Made by a program: the position numbers and the translations under genes
In this document: one piece after another, positions 21,201 through 33,200 of the stretch
How positions within the stretch are numbered: the stretch's first letter is position 1
How the letters are laid out: each line of letters begins with the position of its first letter
The notes under the pieces: model-generated
The model's database searches: none
What the model was told of the DNA's origin: nothing
Seen by the model: the letters and a program-made list of their open reading frames with translations, nothing else
NCBI RefSeq assembly: GCF_035083965.1
Contig: NC_089722.1
Span: 29,996,958 to 30,060,957, forward strand
Direction of reading: 5' to 3'
Source: Branchiostoma lanceolatum
Taxonomy: Eukaryota; Chordata; Leptocardii; Amphioxiformes; Branchiostomatidae
Length of the DNA: 64,000 bases

Positions 21201-24200
21201 ATGGGACAGACGACACTAGTACTACTGAGGAGACTGCTAGTTCAAATGAGGAAAATGAAGGAACAGAATATGGCAACCGTGGGGATGGAACTGAAATCAC
21301 AGAAGAAGTAAGAGAAAATGATGTCATCGAAGAGGAAAAACAAACAGTTGTTGATGAGCTAAATCTGTACGAGCCGTCCTTAGAAGACACGTCCAAACAG
21401 GATCCACCGCCGGAGCCACACGAAATAGATGGAGAACTTGTCTGCACAAAAGAAGGGTGTTCCTGTGCGTACAACAAAGACTCACCGCAGAAACAGTCGA
21501 AAACTTCGTCCTCCCCTGATCTACATCAGTTAGAAAACCTTGCCCAGAATGCAGACGACGGTACGGAAAATATCAATGAGGTGGCAACATCTCGACCAAA
21601 CGATAATGACTTTGACATAGAAAAGAACGAACTCGGGGAAGATAGTGACCTTGACAGAGAAGGGGATTCTGACGAGGATCGGGAGGATGCAGATGTTAAG
21701 AGTGAAGACGTAAGTGTCAATTTTTTTATACATCGATAAGCAGGGTGGTCTTGTGGTAAGTGTTGTGCCCCTGGGAAAGGGACTTTACACCTATTTCCTC
21801 ATTCGACTCAGGTGAAAATGAGTACCTTGCGTTGGTTAGGGACGTCCTCTCGGATTGGACGTAAAGCAGGAGGTCCCGTGCTTGAGGTGAGACACGCTTC
21901 TATCAAAAATTTCGTTAATACCCCCATTCCACTTGGACGGCGCTCTCACCGCGCTCTCACGGCGACCTCATTTTGGCCAGATCGCCGTGAGAGCGCCGAC
22001 AGCGCGGCGAGAGCGCCATTGAGAGCGCCGACAGCGCGGCGAGAGCGCCGACAGCGCGGTGAGAGCGCCATGCGCGCCGTCACCTCGGCGATGGTTTTGA
22101 ACATGCTCAAAACCTTCGCCGTGAGAGCGCCGAGGATGGCGATGAAAAACGAGCGCCGAGAGAGCGCCGAGGGAGCGCGGAGCGAGCGCGGTGAGCGCCG
22201 TGAGAGCGCCGTGAGAGCGCGGTGAGCGCCGTGAAAGCGCCCAAGGTGGGATCAAAGGGCCGCAGCGAGCGCTCAAGGATCGCAGCGAGCGCTCTATGAG
22301 GATTGAATGGTCTTAACTGTAGTTCAAACAAATTTAATTCTTGAAGTGGTGTATCTTGAATTTCTGGGAATTTTGTGGTCGAATCATAGTTTTGCTCGTG
22401 GGTAATACAAATTGACCAATACCTACAAGTACTTGCTTCCATTCAAATTGAATTCCCTCCAAGTTTTATTGTCAGTGGTTCAAAATGTGTTTCAAAATTC
22501 TGTGATTTACGTTTCTATTATAACGTAGAATGATAAGATATATTTATTGCAAACAGTGTACATGACAGACAACACAGAAAAAAAACAAGTTGAACCTACA
22601 TATATTACTTAAGACACACACTGAGCGACCGTGCAGCGACTGAAATTGAATCTGTTTTCCCTTTGATTTTATCATTCTAATATGATGCAAGAGGTAAAGG
22701 TATGACTGTGAAGATAACAAAGCACACAAAACGTAACAAAAATTCGTTCTTTATCTCTGGAATTAGTTGAGTGATCTGTGAAATCTTTAAAAAGTTGCTG
22801 ACATTTGACATTTTGGTCGCGCTGGGAGCGCGCAAGGGTCGCCGTAGAGATTCCACTTGAGCACGTTTTCCAGGAGTTCGGCGCTCTCACGGCGCTCTGG
22901 GCCATTTTAGGTCGCCGTGAGAGCGCGGTGAGAGCGCCGTCCAAGTGGAATGTGGGTCTAAAGAACCCACTTCTTCTTCTCTAAAAAAAGAGTAGGCGCT
23001 ACGGTTTTATGCAGCCTCGTACAAAACCACATGATAATGTGTTCCGCTTACAGGCGGTTTACCGGTTTTGCGAACAAACAAACAAAATGCTTTACCAGTA
23101 CTAGTATCACCATAGTCGTGGCAACTATGATAATCATAATACATGTACATAGCGACTGTAATAATCATAATTCATAGCAATTTGATAAGAGTAGTAGTGT
23201 GTCAGTGTGCATCAAAGTACAGTGATAGCATTAGGCTTAGTAACTAGTTGATCAGGTATTTTAGGATAATTATATACCGAATATACATTGCGAAGCGAAG
23301 GTCAATAATTTATCTATCTATCTATTTATTTCCAAATTAATGCCCGATGGCCAATAATAGGCCAATAGGCTAATAATAGATCAATAAGCGGAATAAGAAC
23401 AATGCCATAGGTGTCATTTTGAGCGGCTGGCTTTGTGTCCTTATAGCACTAGCTAGAGGAGCACTTGAGTATTTACTGAGGGTTTTAAGGGGTGTAAGTT
23501 TCAGCTTAGATTACCCAGGCTATTTGGTTAGAAACACAAACTGTCCGGCTATGACTACGAGTTGTATGCAAGCAAAACGACCTTTCTTCTTCATTTTAAG
23601 GGTAGACATCATTCGTGGCGTTGGGAAATGACAGCACTGAGAGTTTGTATATATGATCGACTTCGACTTTATTCGTCTTTTTCTAGAATGACAGAGAGTC
23701 CGACTGAGTGTTGACTGTTATACCCCTGTCACATGTATTTGTTGATCGGCACAATGTCGCAAACGTCTTAAGTCGACAGAAGGTCGGTGACTTGCGAATG
23801 ATCCCAAGAATATCAGCTGATCACAAGATGGTGGAGAGAACATCATGCAGGCGTATTATGTCATTTAGAGCTCTAGCCGAGACTCGTCGGTCTATCGATT
23901 TCCGTGCTGTGTGACAGGGGTATCAAACCTGTAAGGTTACCAGTTTGCCGCGATTTGTCTGTGGACAACTCATTGTACTTCTTGACGGAACGTTATCGGA
24001 CCAATGTCCTTTAGCTATATCACTACGCGGAAAAAGACTTGAATGAACGTTAACTGGTCACCCTGGAACGATTACTATCGCAAAGCGCAAAAGACGCACA
24101 AAAAAGAATGAGGGGTTTTTTGCTGAAGAGGTAAACTTTCATTCCAAGGTACAACCGTTTTGCCTGGCATGTATTTTTAGATAGAGCACTTCGACCGTAA

Positions 24201-27200
24201 ACTGGTAATCTTCCGTTACCTGCCAAAACACGGGAGAGTCATGTGTACTTCTAGTATCCACAGAAAGACGTTCTGAGTGACAGCTGGAAACATTAGCCCA
24301 ACCCATAAATGTGATACTATTCAAACAGGTACTGACGCCGCTCCTACAGGTGTGGGCGCGTCACTGGCGCATGGTTCCGGTGTGTTTGGTCTTGTTGTGT
24401 CAGCGTCCAAAGTCAAATAAAGTCCATCGAAGGACTTTCTATCCCTCTCAGTGTGTAGTTTTATAAACTTTGATTAAAACTTAGTCGTGTTTGCCCTAGC
24501 GCTAGCAATACAAGCAAATCCACAAAAGAAAAGGATGTGTGGATGGACTACAACCAGCACCGGTCTTGTAATCAAATGATCAAGCGATACTTTTGGAAAA
24601 AAACCCTCTGTTGTAAAGCTTTTGCTCGGTTGTTTTGGGAACACAACAGAGGTTCTCTTTGCTCAGACACATTTGTGCGACGCTTAGCAACCGAATGTTT
24701 AAGGGCGCCTCTCTCAAAAGTTGTCAAAACGAACACGGTGACGCGCGAAATTCCTTCGGAGTTGTCAAAACTTTGCGAGCAGCACGCGTCAACATGTGTT
24801 CTTGGCCTTATTTTGCCAACAGAACTTTGATAAAACATGTTCCTTTGGTCTTTTCGTGAGCGAATTAAAGTGACTTTATCAGAAGATTTCGTTCAAATGA
24901 TCCACCTGTACGATATGTTGACCGAAGATTAGACAAATACCAGTCAGTAAGACGAAAGAACAACACGAGCACACAAAAGTGAGAACGACGGGACGTCATT
25001 CGGCCAGGTGAGGCAACAGGTGGGCGGTTTGGTGGCGTCTAGTAACTAAGCAACAAACACTTGCCCAAATATGGCGACGTGCGTTCTTGGACGATACCAT
25101 TTTATCACAGGATATGAAAAAAATTTAAGATCTTATACGGTGATTGTTACAAATTTTCTTCATTTCCTGATTCATGCAAGTTACACAACAACTAATGATT
25201 ATCGGTAAACTATCATTTTGGGCCAATAATTGTTTATACTATCAACGTAATAATTCCTAGATAAATTGTTACTCCTCTCTAATGATTTTGGAATAGACTT
25301 CCTTCCTTGGGTCATATTTGGGGTCACCGCTCAATGAGAAGAGTTACTGTTGTCAAAAGAACGGACTTGAGTCACGATTTCTAAATCAAAGGACGCCAAA
25401 GTCTTATCAAGTGTGGAGTTATGGCTTCTTAAACGTCCTACCGCCTGCCGTCGCCTGTCTCAAGAAAAGCGAGAAGCCGTGAAAACTGAAGTGACCCAGA
25501 AAGGAGTTTTGAAACTGTGCTGCTCGCCCGAGCGGAAAATCGCATATCGAGTGCCTCTGAAAAGGCTCTTTTGGCCCGAGGAAGAGAGGGAGTGAATTAA
25601 TCTGTATTGCCCGGAAGATTTATAGTCACTGTTTTGTCCAGAGTAACATTCTCCAAGGTTTGGACTCAGCGGGACGACCACATACAGAGCGCAGGAAGAA
25701 AGAAACTCTACCGTAAGTTCTTCAGAGTTGTGTACAGTCACGATCAAGAAGTTTCAAGATGGCGGGACTCGGCCTCAAGGCGACTGAAGAGGCTTCTCCA
25801 AGATGTTGACGTATTCCTTGGATTTGAATCGTAATTTCCTGGGATTCGGCTCGACCGTATACTACTGGCTCAGTAGCCAATATGCCAACACGTTCAGATG
25901 CCGTGAGATTTCGTAAAGTGTTCGGTGAATACAGATCTAAAACAGTGATGGCATTTTAGAATCCACATAATATTATTCGATCTGTGTCCAGATCTATTTG
26001 TTGTAACACTGTAATTTAAAACACAGCTGCTATAATGTTGGACCCAACCTTGCCGTGGTTGTCCCACGGCTACAAGAAAGCCAAGGATGACTTTAGCCAG
26101 AAATTCCTGTCCGATGTGGACTATAAGAAAAATACGGACACATCCTCCGAGAATAGACTACGAATCTCGACTCCAAAAAAGGAGCAGCAAGAGAGAGTGA
26201 AGAGTGCAACCATCAGGAGAGTACAGGATGGAAGAAGTGGAAGCGCTCGTTCACGTGACAGCGGCGGCGATACATACCTGTTTCTACGGGAGTCTCGTCC
26301 GAGAAGTGCCTATTCGCTGTACAGTGTGAAGTCGTTTATGTCCGGCCCACCTCAGGTGAAGAACAAACGAGCTCGCAGCGCGACAGTTCGAAGAAAAGCT
26401 GCTGACTTACAGAAAAGTTTCACACACGTAGAGAGAACTTACGAAGAAGAACGATTGGACAGGAACTTTCGCAAACTCGCACGGCCGAGGACTGCTCAGG
26501 GGTTGGTACGCGGACGACCTAATGTCACCTGGAGCGGGGACTGGCGTCCGACCTCTTCCACGGGACTGATCCCTACGACACCGTTCGACAGATATGTCAG
26601 TTACGAGAGACCTCGCTCTGCCAGACGGGTATGAGGTTTTTGGTTTGCTTTTAAAAACACATTAAGCACATTGTATTTGGTGTACTCACTAGAATGTAGG
26701 AAAGTAACTTTTCCATCATATAAACTTGAGAATAAGGCGTAAAAAATAATTTCTCTCTAAAACAAAAAATGTCACCTGGTACAGTATTTGGGTGATTTAG
26801 CAGTGTTGCAAGTTGCAGTATTATAAAGTAGCAATTATTGGACAACATACACTAAAATTCATGTGCTTTAAAGTTCAAAGTTTTGTAACACTATACCTAT
26901 GGGGAGGTATAACTATAAGGGAAAGTTGAACGCCTCCCCTTTCATTTTTTGAACGCCCTACGTTTTACGTTTTAAGGTGTCTTGTAGACCCTATAGACCC
27001 GTCTTATTTTGTCGCTGGTGCGGTATCCAGGTGCTCTCTTTGTTTTTATTTTGCCATACCTGTTCATCCAGTTGAATCTCCTCTCTTTCAACCATGGGCC
27101 TATCCTGTCCTTAAGTGAAGCATTAGTGTCAGCACTGCCGTGAAATTCTTAAAAGAAGCTTTCAGGGAAGCTGAGTCTCACAAAGAGATGTTGAAAGGCG

Positions 27201-30200
27201 AGAAGACTATTGTGACGAACCACATTGTTGACTCATATTGTGTGTTGTAGCGCGTCTTTTGCACAAGTACATTGTTTGGTCCTGACCCTTAACAGAGGAA
27301 TCTCCCCCTTTCTTTAAGAATTACAGGTGTTAGAGAAAGTTAGGGGGGATCAGGTAAAAGGTAATCACCTTTAATGGCTGCGTTAAGGACTGTTTTGTGT
27401 GCACTGTATTTCGGAGGTGTCAACATATTCATAGGCTTTGGTTCTGTTTCGAGAGCCAAGTTGTCACCGAATACAGTCAGGTTTTCCTCACTAGATAGCT
27501 TTGATTTAACAACACTTGCAGCTAGATGTGTAGAGGTTAGGTGTGACAGGTTGTTCTGTGTAGTATAGCCAGCTGCTACCACGCCGCGTGCCTGTGAAGC
27601 TGGTGTACATGTGTTACTAGCCTCTACCAGGCTCCGCGGATCGCTGGGAAAATAGTAGACCAACGCCTATTGAGCTTTCCTGCATAGTGGACTACCCTCG
27701 GCTTGGCATACTATTCACACTATAGCTACATTTGGCCGATTTCTACTATTTTCCCAGCATTCCACAGAGCCTGGTAGAGGCTAGTGTGTTACGCCGAACG
27801 GTATGTTAACCCTATCCCTGCTGCCTAAACCATAACCAATACAAAGTTGGTGCAAAACTGCTACCTTAGCAGACTGAAGATTAAAGAACCCATGCCACAT
27901 CAAATTTTCAAAAGGGACAGTGTAGATTTAATCAGGCCATGGTAACAGCTTAATCATTTCAATGACAACTCTTTTCTGTTCTTAACGATTTCTTTCAGCC
28001 AATTTCTTCCGGTGCTATTCATTGTGTGTAACAAGTATAATGCACACACATATATCATATTTGTCTGTCCATGAAACATTATTTTATGTTCAGACATATG
28101 CTGACAGATATTCAACTTGCAGAAGAGACATGGTAGTTTGTCAACTTCATGGCCCCTTTATAACTTTCAAAGTAATGATGTATCATCCTCCATTATCAAT
28201 CAATCAATCAATCAATCAATCAGTATACTGTAAATTCATCTATTTTGGCAGTGGTTTTATTTTGCTGTCGGAGGGCAAAGTAGGTTTCCTTGGTGCTTTA
28301 AACTTACGGTTGAAATAATTCTATAGTACAGTAGTCATACAAGGGAAACATATTTGTGGTGTTTTGAATTTGAAGTGGAGCAGTCACTGTGTCACAGTAA
28401 ATAAGACCGCTGCGAAACTTATTCATGTAATCAATTAGTATGATAACTCTCAGTCTTACTAGCTAGTGTCCAAGGTTTTCAAGACATTAACTACATACAT
28501 GTAGTGTTTTTAAAGTCCAGGTAGCCTTGTTCAATTCAACACCACTCTTCTTTGCTGGAGTGACTGTACAGTTTTGTCCATTGTGGCCAGAGCGTGGAAT
28601 TTGGCATTTACCTTCAGGTTAGAATAAACACAATATTTCACCAACACGACAAAAGTGCTTGTCATCTGGAGTATCCCCCCTTTTTTCCAATCACATACAC
28701 TGGCGCTTTTCTTTTTCACTTTAGATTAAACATTTAGATAGCGTTGGTCATGAGTTAAGTTTGTTTAGGTGGAGTCCACACCTTGAGAGTCAGAAAGACC
28801 ATGGGAATTCAGAGTGGCTTGTCAACAAGTGCCATACTCTGACCTTTGCGTAAGAATTAGACTGACGTTCTTTCCCTTGACGACCGTTTACTTATGCACA
28901 ATGACGATATATACAGTCCAATTTGTACATTGTCCGCTTGTCGCTTGGTGCTGGTAATAATTGCGAGCAGGGTGAATATGCGATATCGTGCTGACAGCTA
29001 TTGTAGTCTTTTATATGTTTGCCAAAGACGTAATGAATTGGGTGTTGTCAGGTCCCCATTATTTGAATATGTCAGGATCATCTATAGAACATGAAAGGTA
29101 TTATTTGTGATTAGCAGATTAGGTCGTGTATTAAGTTTATCCTCTATCCAAAATTGTCTTGGGATACTTAATTTTCTTGCCTATGCTACCAATCGATTAT
29201 ATTTTTGGCACCAATAAGACTCATTCATTTATTGGATTCTTAATTTATATATATATTAAGTTGGATTTCTATGGATTTATACCTAGATTTTGTGTTCTTT
29301 TCATCTTTTGTTATCCTATCATTCATTCTTCTCTTGTTTGAATGTCAAATTCTTTATTCACCGCATTGTGCATTTTTATTTGAAGATAAATTTTCCCCAG
29401 TGTCGTACAAAAAAGAGACAATAATTAATTCATCTATGTGCCCGAAATGTTGACTGTAAAAACTATCTGTACTGACATTTTTTGACAATCCCTTCAAAAT
29501 ACCTTCCTAATCCATCCTACAATAGTTGCTCCATACCATTCCTTGTAATATTATCCAACAGCTAATCCCCGTTCTACCTGTAAGAATAATATTTGTGTGA
29601 ACTGTTGTCCATTGAGGTTCAGGCACCTTTTCTATTATGTGTGTGGTTGTGGGGTGAGAGTGTTGACATGCGTCTACCAGTGTCGCCAAGTTGTTTTTAC
29701 ACTATTGTTAACACAGGTACAGTACAAACATCCAAGGAGAAACATACTATAATTGGTAACTTGATGTTCTAGAAAAGCCTTTTGGGGCCAAATCTTGTAG
29801 AGCTTTTAACGTGAACAACCCTTGAATACATTTTGAACCCTTTTGCTACAAATTTCTGCTGTATATTATTGAGACATAATCATATCAACTCACAACAAAG
29901 AGGATGGTTAACTTGAGTAATGTTATTTACATTTATGGGAACGTTAACAAAGAATTATATCAGTTTTTAACTGTATACTTCATAAATGATAGCTGTGTTA
30001 AAAATTATCAGTTACTTGTACTTATGACACTATTTTTCTAGACTTGTTACACAGTAGATGTAACATACCACCTGCAATGTTTTGTTTTGGTAACTAGTAG
30101 ACTCACTTAGTTACCAGGGACAAAGCAATTACGATTATCTATGAAGAATGCTCAAATGACACAAGTGGCTAATCAGCTATGAAATAGACAGTTGAAACTT

Positions 30201-33200
30201 GAAAAACATTTTGGGAACAGGTAACTGTTAGATTAAAAACATTTCTAAATGCTAAATGGCTTTTCGCCATTTTGATGTGGAAAAAAAACTTCAAAAGTTG
30301 ACAAGTTGATACCTTACTTATGCATCAAAGCATCGCTATTCATAATTTGCTGGAATAATTGAGCTCGCAAACAATTTGTCACACACAATATCATTAACAA
30401 CGATTGTTTTTTCAAAAAAGTTTCACTTTTCTCTGTTGCAAAACGAAGCCATGATGACATATACGTTTTGTCAATTATCGATGAATTATGTCTTACTTTT
30501 TATAGCCTGTATCCATAAGCGAAATGCTTTCAATTGGTTCTGTGCCTACCAAATACAAAACTGTCTTCTAAACTGTTAACCCGCTATCTATAATTCACTA
30601 CCACTTTTTCCCTCATGCCCCTACTATTTCCACGGGTGTCCATTGTACTAGATAACCTGTTCCCCAGGGTCTTCTCAGTAATTGGTAATAGTATTAATCA
30701 CAGCTACTTATACTAGTTATACCCTTCCCAGTGTTACACAAACTCTCGCTGTCAGGCACTTATAATGGGGGGTGGGTAGGACCACAATCTTAGGCCACAC
30801 CAATTTAATTTCTTGGTTAACGGAATTTAAAAAAAATGCTAGATTGAAAAATCAACAGGAAAACAAAATCTCAGAGGAAAGTTTGTACTTTGGTGCACAC
30901 AGTTTCAGGGACTGAACAGGGTCAGGTGCAAGTTTTCACCCCAGCCTTCTGTTTTCATGATTTTTGTTGTGCTAAAATTTGAAAAAATTCTGTTAACCAA
31001 GAAATTAGATTGGTGAGGCCTTATTCCAAGTTTACTGTTCCAATACAGCGCCTGAGTCACTCACTGATAATACTTCATGAAATGCCTTTGCTGCCTAGTA
31101 CATCTAAATTACCCACACCCTAGTGCAAAGGAATGCCCGCTGTACTAATTTATAAGTATTGCTCTCCTAATCGGGAACCAATCAGCACTCAGGCAGCTGT
31201 ACACCTAATAGGGCGTAATTAATAGGCTGATGATTGAGTGTTTACTCACTAATGCCCGCTGGTTAGTGATTAGGTTGTGGGGGGCAACCCACTGGGGTCT
31301 GGGGCTGTTAGACTCAAATGGCCACAATAGATTATAGCTTAGGGACATGAGTGCATTATAATGTAAGTCACAAAGCATCATATTAACGCGGTAACTTAAA
31401 ACGTTTTAAAGTTTTGAATTGTGGTGTAGCAGGAAGACGAATAATGGCCATTTTGGCAATGATCATGAATAATAAGAGTTCTTTCAACATAAGTCCTCAA
31501 TTTGCATGGCAACTCAAAGATCTGCTGGAAATATGCATTAAGTGGCGGAGTGAGTGTAAATTATGTTTGATGATGTGTTCAGATTTGGAATTTGATCAGC
31601 AACAGTTATTACCATTCTGTTTCTTTGGGTGTCCTGTTTGTAATTGGTTGGTTGCAAATGTCTGTTTCATGTCAAACGACAGGTCTTAAATGTTTTTGTA
31701 ATTGTTGTCAGTTGTTGCCATGGTTACAGTGCTTACTTCTAGACGTGATCTTTCTGTAGTTTCATTTGACAAAGTTGTTATTAGTAGTTTATTAGTATAT
31801 TTCATGACATTATGATTGTAGAGTGTTTTTTGTTGTTGTTCTAACAGGTTGTTTTCTTGTCATTTCAGAGCCATAGTCCTCTGAAGGAAAATGATGTAAG
31901 TAGCTGTTTGCAACACAGAATTTTGTTCTGTACATTTTAAACACTTTATTTAACACTTGAATAGTAAGTTTTTGAAAAAAAATTGAAATACCTGGTACCT
32001 AAAATCTTACTGAAGAACTAATTAGTAGATTAAGTAGAAAGAAAAATGCTGATCAAAAGTCTTAGGGCTGCAAAATATGTTTTACATTACATGAAGTCTG
32101 TGAAAGAATATTGAAATTCATGATACCTAAAATCTTTTTTTTTTTTAATCTTCAAATTTTTAAGTTTTTTTTATTGCATTTCACAAAAGGAACAACACAT
32201 AATAGAAAACAAGAAAAAAACAAAGTACAGGAATGGATCCAAAACAATAAGTAAAGGTGGAACAGAAATGAGCTATAAGTAATATCCATAAAGTATCATT
32301 GGCAAATAAATATAACAAAATCAATAAGATCAACCAAAGATTACAGAACATTGAAATCAAACAGAACTTATGTTGACAAATGGAATATGAAAAGTCCATA
32401 TCACTGACTGAAGTGTAGTATATTGAGTAGAAAGAACGACACTGCTCAAAAATCTTTAGGCTGCAAAATAGGATATTTTCCATTACATCAATTTCAGTAT
32501 CACTTCTACTGCTAACTTTTCCCTACTTTGGCGTGTCTAGGTAAGAAGAGGCGACACGCCACAGTTCTTCGACATCTCCAAGAGAGCGTGGCTTCACGAT
32601 CGCCCGCCGCAGTCTCCACCCCGAACTCCACCCCCTCCACAAAGAATCAGAACGCCTGTCAGGTGGGTGCAGTACCGACTTATTCCATTAGGTGGTGCTC
32701 CTAATGTAGGCCATCCCGCGTAACAGCTTAGATCCCATTTACTGCAGTGCAGAATCTGGTCAATAGAGGGTGTTTCCATCACAGTACATGCAGCATGTAC
32801 AGTTTCTGTGGGAAAGAAGATTATATGTTATACCTTGGATGGTCAATAGAGGGCGCTGCATCATTATGGAGACTATCTGAAATTAAAGTTGCTCCTATAG
32901 ATATGTAAATAGAGCAGAGCGCTATCTATATAACACAAAAAAACTTGAAAAGACCTCTTTTTTATCTGGCATATACATTTTGTATTCCATAATATCCCTT
33001 AAAATGGTACGTTGTAAAAAATGCATAATCCTGATAATTAAGAAGATCACAGGTTACAGTAATAGAATAGCAAAATCTGACCAGCTTTACCTTTTGTTTT
33101 TGTCCTAGGATTGTGAGAACGCCATCAAATGTATCCGCCAAAGCCGGCAGCGGGGAGCCCAGTAATGTGGAGATGTCTCCACCTCCATCCCTGCCTCCTG

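Noticed and set aside
20677..21477. 266-codon minus-strand Ser/Val-rich frame
   Set aside because: Antisense shadow of the 334-codon acidic exon, whose plus frame is bounded by a good acceptor and donor.
21812..22276. Arg/Ser/Ala-rich frames on both strands
   Set aside because: Products of the GAGAGCGCCG array in the TIR element, equally open on both strands.
23305..23332. CRISPR-like or regulatory tandem array
   Set aside because: It is a plain TATC microsatellite; no spacer-repeat array exists anywhere in this eukaryotic window.
25413..25834. Frames of 60 and 75 codons before the 26035 exon
   Set aside because: They lack conserved features and splice signals; at most they belong to an untranslated leader.
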